Below are positions 13,799 through 26,300 of a stretch of DNA of 64,000 nucleotides, piece by piece. A program made the translations under genes and the position numbers. The DNA comes from Sipunculus nudus (taxonomy: Eukaryota; Annelida; Sipuncula; Golfingiida; Sipunculidae): positions 11,960,729 through 12,024,728 of the forward strand of contig CM049314.1 of NCBI GenBank assembly GCA_026874595.1, written 5' to 3'. The first letter of the stretch is position 1. Each line of letters starts with the position of its first letter. The notes below the pieces were generated by a model. That model worked only from the letters and a program-made list of their open reading frames with translations. It was not told the DNA's origin and searched no databases.

Positions 13799-15295
13799 CC
13801 GATATTGAAATACAAGATAATATTATATCCTGCAGAGAATCAGCCAAGAACCTTAACATTCGTGTAATATTTTTAATCATCGAAACAGTTTCCATAGCAA
13901 TGAAAGTTGAGAATGGATGAAAACGTGTCAGTTATTACAATCATTTTATTCATCACTTGTTTGGGATGCATGATCTCTATGTTCTGTGTTACTGCATGAC
14001 GAATTCTGACGGATACCCCCCCCCCTAGGTCTTTTTCTATGTAAACATAAACATGTTGCAGGTAAAAGTATACATTATTAGATGAAACTTGTTGTAAACT
14101 TGACTGATATTGCTCATGTTTTGACAATTACTTTCATATTCTATAACATTTCTAGGCAGATAGTGTTTTAAAGTTTACCTACATTCTAAATGTAATGGGG
14201 CGAGCTGCGGGCGGGGTGGGGGTGCATGGCCCCCTATGGCACCATCACTGAATCGCCCCTAAGCTTTCTGTATGCTCCTTTCATCGCTGAAATGTATACG
14301 TACCTACAGTGTTCCACTTAAAAGTAGAACCATGTACTTATACATTGGGTTATTGCTGAATCATTGTCGCATTATTGTGCTTTCAGTTTCTGTGTTATCA
14401 TATACTTGTCCTCCCTTCTGACTTTTGTTGTTTGTACGTACGTATACATAATGTAGCACTTTATGTACTGCTCGGTTTTCAACAGGTAGACCAACATATC
14501 ACAATAATTTACGACATTGATGGAAAAAACAGTATATTTCAATCGATTGAATGTGTGACCACCTGTTCAGCTGTAAATGCAGTGTGACAAGCTAGCCTGT
14601 CAAAGGGATTATGTTGGAAGGTATGAGATATGACATAAAAATTAATTCTGCGTTACAGATAGCATTGCCCCGCAATAGTTTGTTTTGTGTGGCCTTAGCA
14701 TTATGAACATACATAGTTAATATGAGACACAATATTGATATTGAAATATATGTCAAAACCGAGCCGGATTTTTTGTATTGCCTATAAGAGAATGATTTTA
14801 TGGGCTTCACCAGACTGGTAATAAAGAATTCATATGAAATTCCAACCTTAAACTATTTATCCTCCAAACACGGCCAAAATTCAATTAATGATAACACGCA
14901 TACTTCAAACAAAATGCTTTTAAGAAAAAAAATAAATGATATTCTACCATTTGGATATATATATATGTCTGTTGGACCAAGAATCTACAGACTGCATGGC
15001 TTATGCGTTAACAATCTTACATTTAAAGGGACCTAATCACAAACAGGTCATGTTCATGTTATGTGAAGCGCATCTAATAAAGCCGCGCTTGTTTTATATG
15101 TTGCGCTGTATAAGAAATTAAATGTAATATAATGTATGTAATGTAATTTATGCTTAATCCTATAAACAAGTGGAAAGATCTTTCGCACGCAGGCTATCAG
15201 CCTGGCATTCTTCTCTTTCTTCTCTCATGTTTCCTCTCGTTAACAGACACACCTGGACTTATTTTATTCACACCCAAATCCATAGCTACCAGTTA
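13799..15295. other. Intergenic DNA
   Basis: No gene is supported. A G-rich repeat fragment lies at about 14199-14260 (GGGGCGAGCTGCGGGCGGGG to CGCCCC). Confidence 0.4.
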
Positions 15296-15313
15296 CTATT
15301 ATTATTATTGTTA

Positions 15314-15360
<47 letters not shown>

Positions 15361-15446
15361 GTTATTATTATTTTCATTATTATTATTATAATTATCATTA
15401 TTATTATTATTTATTTATTTATTTTTTTATTATCATTATTATCACT
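15296..15446. repeat. (ATT)n microsatellite
   Basis: An interrupted ATT run of about 150 bases. Confidence 0.95.
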
Positions 15447-15698
15447 CGTTAGATTTGGTGAAAGCTCAGAACGACAGTACACTCCTCGTTTACATGACAC
15501 TGGCGCGAGTCATAAATCAACCGAAACTAATGGAGGAGATAACACAACTTGTAAGGTATACGGGAAACACTTTAGCTGTAGGCTATATGCCAGAAACTTG
15601 ATAAGAAAAAATGGCTCTGGCAATGTGAACTGGCATTTCTCAGATACATGTACAGTGTAATATTCCGCCTGAACACAACAGGAGCAGACCGCTTTAAA

Positions 15699-16490
15699 TA
15701 TGGGTTTAACATGATATGGTAGTGAAAATTGGTTTATCATGATATGGTGGTCAAAATGGGTTTATCATGAAATGGTGGTCAAAATGGGTTTATCATGGTA
15801 TGGTGGTCAAATGGGTTTATCATGATATGGTGGTCAGAATGGGTTTATCATGATATGGTGGTCAAATGGGTTTATCATGATATGGTGGTCAAAATGGGTT
15901 TATCATGATATGGTGGTCAAAATGGGTTTATCATGATATGGTGGTCAAAATGGGTTTATCATGATATGGTGGTCAAAATGGGTTTAACATGATATGGCGG
16001 TCAAAATGGGTTTATCATGATTTGGTGGTCAAATGGGTTTATCATTATATGGTGGTCAAATGGGTTTATCATGATATGGTGGTCAGAATGGGTTTATCAT
16101 GATATGGTGGTCAAATGGGTTTATCATGATATGGTGGTCAAAACTGGTTTGTCATGATATGGTGGTCAAAATGGGTTTATCATGATATGGTGGTCAAAAT
16201 GGGTTTATCATGATATGGTGGTCAAAATGGGTTTATCATGATATGGTGGTCATAATGGGTGTATCATGATATGGCGGTCAAAATGGGTTTATCATGATAT
16301 GGTGGTCAAAATCGGTTTATCATGATATGGTGGTCAAAATCGGTTTATCATGATATGGTGGTCAAAATGGGTTTATCATGATATGGTGGTCAAAATTGGT
16401 TTATCATGATATGTTGGTCAAAATCGGTTTATCATGATATGTTGGTCAGAATGGGTTCATCATGATATGGTGGTCAGAAGGGGTTTATCA
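15699..16490. repeat. 28-bp satellite, about 28 copies
   Basis: The unit is approximately TGGTCAAAATGGGTTTATCATGATATGG (given here in two parts: TGGTCAAAATGGG then TTTATCATGATATGG). Some units lose one base (CAAATGGG) and are 27 bp. Variant marks (27-bp units, AGAATGGG units, CGGTC units) recur about 9-10 units apart, pointing to partial higher-order amplification. Edge units are more diverged than central ones. Confidence 0.95.
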
Positions 16491-16619
16491 ATTCATAATA
16501 TAATATGGATGGTAGTATCTGGCTCCTAGTCATGTAATGAAAATATTAAACCTTTAACCAAAGTAACCAACCTTCGCTAGTTGGTGTTTAGTTTGTGAGA
16601 TATTACTCATTTAGTTTAT

Positions 16620-17117
16620 AAATGTTACGTGGCGGAATGCCATTCATCATACGATGTGCAGATGCCGTACTAACACAGAAGCAGATCGACAGGAGTCTGA
16701 TTTACTGCTTTGCAGAGCTGAGCTTGCGTTGTTTTTATAGCCCCGGGAAGCCCAGCAAGCTATATCACAGTTTCTCTCCCGTGCCGGCTGCGCTTCTGCT
16801 GGAAACCCGATCGATCCACCACAGGTGTCAGTCAACTTGTATCTATTGGTGTTGGCTGCGTGGTGGCGTTCACCGTGAGGATTCCGTTAGGCTGTGGAAT
16901 GGTTTTATATAATGATCTGTGTAAGACTGAGGCTCTAAATTTGGGGAATTTGCTGACAGGATCCATAAACAAGCAGGACAGAAAGATGGTTACCAAGAAG
17001 CTGGAGCATCAGTCGACTTACCACTGTAACTGGTCCATGGAAATTCAACCGAATAAACAGGTACTCCTTTATATATACATCCAATACAAATATATAATTC
17101 TATCTATAGGTATTTGA
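16620..17117 (+). other. GC-richer island between satellites; unrecognised open frames
   Basis: Bases about 16640-16900 are visibly richer in G+C than the surroundings. Open frames of 96 codons (16622-16912) and 85 codons (16860-17117) overlap but match no family I recognise. AATAAACAG followed by GTACTC at about 17051-17062 could be a splice donor. On the minus strand GGGGCTATAAAAAC (about 16736-16749) looks like a TATA box. It might be an untranslated or terminal exon, or part of a dead element; no function is claimed. Confidence 0.25.
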
Positions 17118-17344
17118 CATAAGAGCTACTAAAAAATTGGCTGTTTTATAAGGATCTGAGTAATGGGTTAATCTATCCATGTCTCATAAAATTTCATTTT
17201 GGCAGAGAAGTTAATAAAGCTGGCGAATTAATGGAGTTATTTCCTGCCATTTAGACACCAAAATAGGGGCTCTTCTTTTCTTTATCTGATATTCTCTTTA
17301 ACAGAAATGATGTAACCATAACGATTAGTATTGATTTTCTATAT

Positions 17345-20160
17345 ACATGCCATATACTGTCTGATCTTGAAATGTCGAGTACTGTCAGATTTTGACACGT
17401 CACATACTGTCTGATCTTGACATGTCACATACAGAATAATCTTAACATGTCACATGCAGACTGATCTTGACATTTCATATAGTGTCTGATCTTGACATGT
17501 CATACACAAAATTACCTTGACATGTCACATACTGTCTGATCTTGAAATGTCACTTTCAGACTGATCTTGAAATGTCACATAATGTCTTATCTTGACATGT
17601 CACATACAGACTGATCATAAAATGTCACATACTGTCTGATCTTGAAATTTCACATACAGACTGATCTTGAAACGTCATATAATGTCTGATCTTGAAATTT
17701 CACATACAAGCTGATCTTGAAATGTCACATTATGTCTGATCTTGACATGTCACATACAGACTAATCCTGAAATGTCACATACTGTCTGAACTTGACATGT
17801 CAAATACTGAATGATCTTGACATGTCACAAAAAGTCTGATCTTGACATGTCACACAAAGTCTGATCTTGACATTTCACGTATTGTCTGATCTTGACATGT
17901 CATAGTACTGTATGATCTTGCCATGTCCTATACCGTTTGGTCTTGACATGTCACATACAGACTGATCTTGACATGTCACATACCGACTGATCTTGACATG
18001 TCATATACAGACTGATTTTGACTTGTCATATACAGGTTGAACTAGACATGTCAAATACTGAATGATCATGACATGTCACAAAAAGTCTGATCTGTACAAG
18101 TCAGATACTGTCTGATCTTGACATGTCACATACTGTCTGATCTTGAAATGTCACATACAGACTGATCTTGATATGTCACATAATGTCTTATCTTGATATG
18201 TTACAAACAGACTGATCATGAAATGTCACATACTGTCTGATTTTGAAATTTCACATACAGACTGATCTTGAAATGTCACATAATGTCTGATCTTGACATG
18301 TCACATACAGACTGATCTTGACATGTCACATACAGACTGATCTTGACATGTCATATACAGACTGATTTTGACTTGTCACATACAGGTTGAACTAGACATG
18401 TCAAATACTGAATGATCATGACATGTCAGAAAAAGTCTGATCTGTACAAGTCAGATACCGTCTGATCTTGACATGTCACATACTGTCTGATCTTGAAATG
18501 TCACATACAGACTGATCTTGAAATGTCACATAATGTCTTATCTTGATATGATACAAACAGACTGATCATGAAATGTCACATACTGTCTGATTTTGAAATT
18601 TCACATACAGACTGATCTTGAAATGTCACATAATGTCTGATCTTGACATGTCACATACAGACTGATCTTGACATGTCATAGTACTGTATGATCTTGCCAT
18701 GTCCTATACCGTTTGGTCTTGACATGTCACATACATACTGAACTTGACACGTCACATACAAACTGATCTTAAGATATCACCTACAGACTATTTTTTTACA
18801 TGTAACACACTCTTGGATTTCACCTTTAATGTACTGTCTGACGTTGACATGTTACATACAGGCTGATCTTGACATATCACATACTGTCTGATCTTGACAT
18901 GTCACATACAGACTGATCTAAACATGTCAAATACAGACTGATCTTGACATGTCATATACCGTCTGATCCTGACATGTCATATACAAAATGACCTTGACAT
19001 ATCACATACTGTCTGATCTTGACACGTCACATACTGATTGAACTTGAAATGTCACCTAAATTCTGATCTTGACATGTCACCTACAGACTAATTTTTTACA
19101 TGTCACACACTCTTGGATTTGACCTTTAATGTACTGTCTGACGTTGACATGTTACATACAGGCTGATCTTGACATGTCCCATACCGTTTTATCTTGAAAT
19201 TTCACATACTGTCTGATTTTGACATATGACATGCAAACTGATCTTGAAATGGCATATACTGTCTGATCTTGACATGTCACATACAGACTGATCTTGACAT
19301 GTCACATACAGACTGATCTTGACATGTCACATACTATGGGATCTTGACATGTCACCAACAGACGGAACTTGACATGCCACATACTGTCTGATCTTTAAAT
19401 GTCACATAAAGACTGATCTTGGCATGTCACATACTGACGGATCCGACATGTCATATAAAGACTGATCTTGATATGTCACATACTGTGGGATCTTGACCTT
19501 TCACATACTGTCCGATTTCGACATGTCACATACTGTCTGATCTTGACATGTCCAATACTGTCTGATCTTGACATGTCACACACAGACTGATCTTGACATG
19601 TCACATACAGACTGATCTTGACATGTCAGATACTGAATCATCTTGACATGTCAGATAAAGTCTGACCTATACAAGTCAGATACTGTCTGATCTTGACATG
19701 TCACATACAGATTGATCTTGACATATCACATACTGTGGGATCTTCTTGATCGTTCACATACTGTCCGATTTTTACATGTAACAAACTCTCTGATCTTGAC
19801 ATGTCACATAGTGACTGAACTTGCCTGTCACCTGCTGTCTGATCTATATAAATCAGATATCGTCTGATCTTGACATGTCACATAAGGACTGATCTTGACA
19901 TTAGACCTACAGACCCAACTTGACATGTCACATACTGTCGGCTTTTGACGTGTCAGATACTGACTGATCTAAAATGTCACATACCGACTGATCTTGACAT
20001 GTCACATACAGACGGTTCTTGACATGTCACATACAGACTGATTTTGAGATGTCACATACAGACTGATCTTGACATGTCACATACAGACGGTTCTTGATAT
20101 GTCACATACAGACTGATTTTGACATGTCACATACAGACTGATCTTGACATGTCATTTACT
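17345..20160. repeat. 25-bp palindrome-bearing satellite, about 2.8 kb
   Basis: More than 100 units of about 25 bp alternate between CTGATCTTGACATGTCACATACAGA and a form ending in ATACTGT. Most units carry the self-complementary core GACATGTC, usually inside TGACATGTCA. Higher-order periods are visible: GGTTGAACTAGAC recurs at 18035 and 18385 (350 bp, 14 units), AATGTCTTATCTTG at 17581, 18182 and 18532, and a variant block with ACTCTTGGATTT at 18781 and 19081 (300 bp, 12 units). Confidence 0.95.
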
Positions 20161-20163
20161 GTT

Positions 20164-20740
20164 GAATCGCCTGCAACATATTCAAAACGTTGCAGCTAGA
20201 ATTCTCACTGTAAAATCAAAATCAAATTCAGAACACATCAAACCAGTTTCGCATGATATTCGTTGGTTACCAGTTGAGCAGCGAGTGAAATTTTAAGTTC
20301 TGACTTTGGTATATCAGTGTGTCTATGGGCTTGAACCCCAGTATCTTCAGGAAACATTGCAACCATACAGTCTATAGAGAGCACTGTGTTCTGCTGACCA
20401 ATATTTAATGAATATCCCTTTAACAAAATCCTCACGAGTGCAAAGGGGCCTAATATGTGGAATGATCCCCCAGTGTACTTGAGATCCATGCTCAGTTACT
20501 CTCAGGTAAAGAGTCAGTTGAAAACATTCTTATTCATAAATTATTTAGTACATAAAAACTCTTTTATTGTGTGAACAAATACCTTTTTATCTTGAATGAT
20601 ATGCATACACTTGTATATTTTTATGATGTTTATTCATATCATTTGATCAGCGTTTTAGAGCATTATGTGGATTTAATGCATTATAAGATAAATTATAATA
20701 ATATAATCATTAATTATTTTTATTATTATTATTATTGTGA
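20164..20740 (+). mobile_element. 5'-truncated LINE relic (RT C-terminus)
   Basis: In the + frame the sequence reads NRLQHIQNVAARILTV, then DIRWLPVEQRVKF, a stop, VLTLVYQCVYGLEPQYLQ, and later LKTFLFINYLV. This is the same reverse-transcriptase C-terminal region as in the relic at 10647 (LQRVQNCAARIV, LHWLPVKHRVNFKALCLTYQCVNGL). It has several stops. The probable 3' tail is the ATT run at about 20715-20737. It starts exactly where the 25-bp satellite ends. Confidence 0.7.
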
Positions 20741-21221
20741 ATCCCATGGGGCAAAATCATAAACACGTTACTTCATTAAATCGACATTAGTTAATGACTC
20801 CCTTGTCGATACCTAATTTACAGTATATATTTTAATGTTATCCAGAATATTAAATGCGATTGTCATTGTGATTATGTATGTGTGTACTATGCAAACAGCT
20901 ATTTCATTAATATATTTGCTGCTTTTGATTTGATGTTGTAACATAACCCTTTTTGTTGCAGTCATGCTGGATCGATACCAAACTAGTCCAGTGAAATGAT
21001 CCAGTCATCCTGTACTGGATCTCCCCTGGGCAAACGGATTCATAAAAAAGTATAAGAAATGTGTAAGCTAACAAAATACAAGGTCTGAAAAAAAGGAGCT
21101 AGTACTGTGAACATTATTTGACAGGCGGAGCTAGTGCTGTAAACATGATTTGACAGGCATAATGCACCAGGGCGTGCACATTCAGTATATCATAAATATT
21201 AAATAATACACAGGTGTCATT

Positions 21222-22804
21222 ATGATTTACAATGACAGTGAAGTTTTGAATTTGAACATTCGAGGTCAGATATTCGAAGTCCCGGTTGCTGTATTGAATA
21301 ACAGTAGTAATAAATCGTTACTTAATGTCATCTACGACGGACAGCATGGAAGTGAATCTGAGAAAAACAGAAAAGTACACCTGGATTCAACTCCGAGAAT
21401 GCTTGAGAAAATTCTGGATTATCATATCAGCGGACAGCTCCATCTTCCGCACTATATGTGTGCAGACGAGATAAAACGAGAGTTGGAATTTTGGATGATC
21501 GATGAGCGCCACCTAGCGGAGTGCTGTTGGTGCACGTATCAAGAGATCCAGGAGAGCCATAAGATGGCGGATGAAGTTTCGATGATGTTTGGCTGCCCTC
21601 AAGTGACGCCTTTACCATCAGGGTATAATGAACAGCAAGTCCTGGAGCCATTTAACTTAAGAATGTGGCGCAGACTTGAAGATCCGGGGTCATGTAAACT
21701 TGCAATGGTAATGGTAATATATTATATTGTGCAGCTTTGCTATAAATAGCTTTGTGTTATTACGTGATCTCGTTCGATGATTCAACGTTTTCCCCGAATA
21801 CTGAGTATCACATTAAAAACATACGTGACTGGTTCATTTGTTTTGATAAAATGTATAAAATTTATCATAGAATGTTACATTAATTGATAACCTATGTTTA
21901 CAAACTTTATCCATGTTTTATTGGTTTTGCATATGGAAGTTTGTCACGTGTAAGTTTTTATCTCCTACATTTATATATTCAATTTCAGGCAATATCCGCA
22001 TTTAGCTCAGCGGTTGCCGTGGTAACAGTCCTATTATTTTGCATGGAGACGGTCATACCGCTTCGGATTCCAAGGAGTCCGACTGACAACTTCACTAAAC
22101 ATATCTCAAACGAGAAGATAAAAAGCTACATTGAAACCAAACCAAGACCTGAACTTGTCTATGCCTGCTTCGTATGTGTGTCTTTCATCGCAATTGAAAT
22201 GATAGTTCGGTTTATATTCTGCCCAAGAAAATTGCGGTTCTATTTAGATTTTCTGAACGTGGTTGACCTCTGTGTTGTGATAAACGGTTTTGTGATGGTT
22301 TATTACGAAGTCACTGGACTCCACTTCGCTACAAGAGAAGGAATGCATGTATATCTAAGACTCAAGGCAGTCTCCACAGTAGTGGTTTTACGACTCTTAC
22401 GACCACTGAGAAAGGTAACGCTAATACGAGTGTTATGGCTGTCTCTAAAAAGTACAAAATCTGCTCACATATTTTTGCTGGTTATACTCGGGTTCTGCAC
22501 AGTGATATTTGCAGCTGTGATTTACGTTGCTGAAGCAGGAAATCCAAACTCTTTCTGGTCCATACCCGAAGGTATATGGTGGTCAGTCATCACCATGACA
22601 ACAGTTGGATACGGTGACGTATACCCCGAGTCCGTGGGAGGATACTTTACGGGGATTGCCTGTGCGGTAACTGGAATTATAATCCTTGCCCTCCCCATTC
22701 CGATACTAACAAACGCCTTTACTGCTTATCATGACAGTTATCTCCAGCTGAAAAGACTCAGGAAAAGAGAAAATAAACTTGATGACAGATCACAAAACCT
22801 GTAA
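21222..22804 (+). CDS. Voltage-gated potassium channel, Shaw/Kv3-like, paralogue 2 (two exons)
   Basis: Predicted K+ channel subunit. Exon 1 is 21222-21707 (162 codons, ending GCA ATG before GTAATG); the intron is 21708-21988, ending ATTTCAG; exon 2 is 21989-22804 (271 codons plus TAA), giving 433 residues. A second GT six bases downstream (21714) could add two residues, but the upstream site matches the junction of both paralogues. The zinc motif in T1 is H74, C80, C101, C102. The S1-S2 loop has a sequon at N196. S2 holds E232, with isoleucine at the charge-transfer position (I229). S4 keeps R297, R300 and R303, while the three outer gating positions are K288, S291 and V294. TVGYG is 367-371 and the S6 PIP motif is 398-400. 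The tail after S6 is about 30 residues. The upstream extension of the exon-2 open frame (21884-21988) is intron read-through and is not coding. The nearest upstream sequence is LINE and satellite. Confidence 0.93.
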
Positions 22805-22825
22805 GATAAACCCAAAAGACTGGTG

Positions 22826-22843
22826 GGGGGGGGGGGGGGGGGG
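22826..22843. repeat. Poly-G run in the 3' flank of Kv gene 2
   Basis: About 18 consecutive G, 22 bases after the stop codon and inside the expected 3' UTR. Confidence 0.9.
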
Positions 22844-23037
22844 GACAGGATAAAAAGTGAACATGAGCTGTGTAAGCATTTTCAAACATCCAAGGGCCCG
22901 TGGAATACGTCTGATTGTAAGTCGGATTGACTGGACGAGAATGAACGAAGAATAGTTATTTCACATTATGAAGTAGGTGCCTGTGATATAATCTAATACG
23001 GAAAAGATATGTAATCACGATGTAACCGCGATGTTTA

Positions 23038-23043
23038 AATAAA
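23038..23043 (+). terminator. Candidate polyadenylation signal of Kv gene 2
   Basis: AATAAA about 235 bases after the stop. A second AATAAA at 23379-23384 is an alternative. Confidence 0.4.
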
Positions 23044-23399
23044 AACAAGTATCCTTTTACTGCTTCTCGTTGAATAGTATATCCCATAGCTACATGTCGA
23101 TATCTGTGCATCATGTTGTACATCATCGTTCAATTTTTTTATAGATAACATTACATGGGCTTCCTATTGTTTTTGTATATCATGCATAGCCTACTGTATA
23201 TTCATTTCACATTGTATTTGACGTTTGCTTTATTCTGCTGTGAATGAAAAATGACTTTTCGTCGAAAATGACGCAGTTAGTTTGTGCCCGTATCTGTGCT
23301 GAAATTATTCGGTGTGTATCCCATTAAATGAGTTTTATTCAATAATGACTTTTTGCATGTGTATTTTTACAGAATTTCAATAAAAAAAAGTTTACATTT

Positions 23400-26300
23400 T
23401 ACATACGTGCTACATTTTCATTTGACCGAATGTAAAATGCTACTTTGAACAACGTTCATTTTATCAAAGACATTTGGAAAAAAAGCCAAAAAGAGATATA
23501 GTCCTGAGACATCGAATGTTACACATAATGACAGGAAGCAACATTACAGAAAATTCATACAGGCATTTTTTCCAGTGCATATGTACCGTTACTTTATTTA
23601 TGAGAACTACATCGCAGACCTCTGAGAAACCTCATTTAATCTTTTGTATTACAGGTTGTCAAGAAATATTTGTCTAAACATTGCTTATTATTGCTTATTA
23701 TTGCTAAAGACCACCTACCACGTGTTTTTTCATTCAAACATTCAGCTGGGCCAACAAAACATGCGTAAGTTCCTAATATTCCGTACATTTTAAGTGAACG
23801 TAGATGTTCTATGAACACAGACATTCATATGGGAAGGCATCCTATACTTAACATCGTCTTCCCATGCTGTTTAATTAAGCCACAAGACAATTTTTGCCTC
23901 ATCCTTGTGGCTGGGTTATTTTGGTTGTTTGGTCTGTAAGCAAATTTAATTTAAACGGGATTTTGACGCATTTTGTGGAAAATTATATTGACACCCGAGT
24001 AACAATTCAATAAAATGTAGAGGTTATCTGGATCACATAATGCTATTGTTTAAAAGATACAGACCTGTACAGGTGAGTACATATCCAATTTAGAATTTTT
24101 TTATGTATAGGGTTTTTAGTCCCCTGTTTACCTTTATTCATTTAATGATATATAACCCTCCCCCTTCTTTTGAATACTCATCATTGCAAATAGCTCTAAA
24201 TGGAGATGACAACAGAAACATCGTCTTTGAGTTCGGGCTGATCATTCCACGAATACAGCAAAACACCAGGCGGATATCGCAGGGAACATGAGTAAAGAGT
24301 GGTTTCAGTTGACGTGCAATCATTGTAGATTTACAGTGTGCGATTGCTTAGTACGTGTCAGCGTTGACGATAAGTATTAAAATAGCTAGCCATTAGTGAC
24401 TTGGTAATAAAAGTGTGTTGTACCAGTGGTATATATTTCCAACTATAACCGCAACTGCTTACCCCTCAACGTTCTTACAGGATATGTTTCAAAATATTGT
24501 TATATTATTATATAGTATGTGATTATTGTGGAAATTGTTTTCTTATATTATTATCAGTATCGAGTCCCCCATGGAAACACCTCTTAGAAAAACCTGGAAT
24601 TACGCCTAAGGTCCTATGGGACCAAAATGGAAAACGGATTTCATACGTTTAGCACCTGATTACGGCCTACATTGGATAAACCTAAGACGGAAAAGAAGGG
24701 TTATATTATTAGATGATGCTTTGAGGGAATTTGTCCTCTATTGAGGGCCAGGAGTTGTCGTATACTACTCATATTTTATGCGTATATTGAATATAAAATA
24801 TATTAAAACATTTGACCAATATTTTGTTCTGCTCTTTGTGTTAATAATAATATCAAAGGTACAAAAAAGTGTTATTCCGCTGTAAACTTTGCAGATGCAC
24901 GTCCCTTTGTTCCTGAACTCTCCCCACAGATAGATACACATCTGGAGGATGTCTTCGGAGTACTTTCGTGTTGTTTCCCCGCATCCTTATTGATACCTGA
25001 CAGGTCAAGTCCTCGATGCCACTGGTCACATATTAAAATTATGGGTAAACCGCTGGTTTTCTTGATGATATTCATCAAAACATAATTCCTGAAATTAATT
25101 TGTTGGCCTGGAGTATAGACAACATTTTTTGTAACTATGTTAAAAGACACCTGCATAATGAAGTTATATACGAGTATATAAGGGGAAATGAGCGGAATGC
25201 CCGACAATGTAATAAAATATTCATAGCCAGGCTGATTAATAGCAATATAACTATATCAATATCTTGCAGCGAACACAATATTGTCATCCCAGTTCCTAAA
25301 TAAACAATTGAAAAAATTTCGGGAACTGTCATGACTGGTAGGCCATTTTTATACTGATCACTCTTAATGGAAAAAAAGTGATCACTCTGTTGGTCGCTCC
25401 GCTGATGATCACAATCCGGGACACGGCCAACCAATATCAACTCTAAACATATTGGGTTGCGAAAAAAATGCAAATGACAGTACAAACGATATTGACTTAA
25501 AATCATTTATAATCAGTAAATGAATTTAATAAATCGCAACGTTTTGAAGGTGTGACACGATCGCCCCCCTCCCCCCCGCCCCATAAAAAGTCATCAGAGT
25601 ACATTTCCCATTCCTTTTGAGCACAAGCTACAAACGCTCCTCATCCTGGTCAAACTGATATACGAAGAAGAACTGAAGGTTGACCTTGGTAAATTTAACA
25701 AAGCCGAGTACCTAACACATAGTTACAATCCACGACATAGCCAAGACAATCAGTGTGTCGATATGATATGGTCGCTCACCTGCTAAAGATTGCCTTCATG
25801 GGCACGGGACTTTGGCAGTGTTCAACAAGCAAAAGAAGTCCCTTGGGCCTCATAGAATTCTGATACCAGAAAATACTACTTGCAACTCTTCGAAAAACCC
25901 TACCAGTTCTTGTTTTTGGAATCATTGACATAACCAGTTCTTGTTTCCGGAATATTCGACGTAACAGTGGAACAGTATACAGATCTTGTTCCGCGTAAAT
26001 AAAAGGAAAGTTGTATGTGCTCCTCAACCTCACTAATAACTTCTCCATATCGATCCTCACATTTATAAAGTCAGCAATTTATTATTGTTTTATTGCCTTT
26101 ATTAAACTTAAAATAATAAAAATGCAATTCTTGATTACATTCAAGGGAAATGTTTTGAATACAAGTTACGTGTCATTTTGTTAGCTTGTGCGCCAACTCA
26201 AATTTTTTGGATCAAGGTGTTAGTTAAAGGAAAATTAGTTAAGCAGGCCTCCTACGGTATAGTTATTAAATACAGTTATCCGGTATAAAAATCAAATATC

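Noticed and set aside
13567-13895. Open frames of alternating tyrosine and isoleucine on both strands
   Set aside because: Produced by translating the TA microsatellite. Similar frames at 36755-37030 and 55652-55912 were ignored or trimmed for the same reason.
15150-15452. Frames rich in tyrosine or leucine
   Set aside because: Translation of the ATT microsatellite.
17345-20160. Direct repeats of regular length that might suggest a CRISPR array
   Set aside because: The repeats are contiguous with no unique spacers, in a eukaryotic context; this is satellite DNA. The same holds for 15699-16490.
20238-20489. 83-codon minus-strand frame
   Set aside because: Antisense to the LINE reverse-transcriptase relic, whose + strand reading has clear family motifs.
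21884-21988. N-terminal extension of the exon-2 frame of Kv gene 2
   Set aside because: It is intron sequence read through to a chance start; the acceptor TTTCAG at 21983-21988 aligns with the other paralogues.
25135-25506. 123-codon minus-strand frame
   Set aside because: No domain, no homologous copy in the window, low-complexity hydrophobic content.
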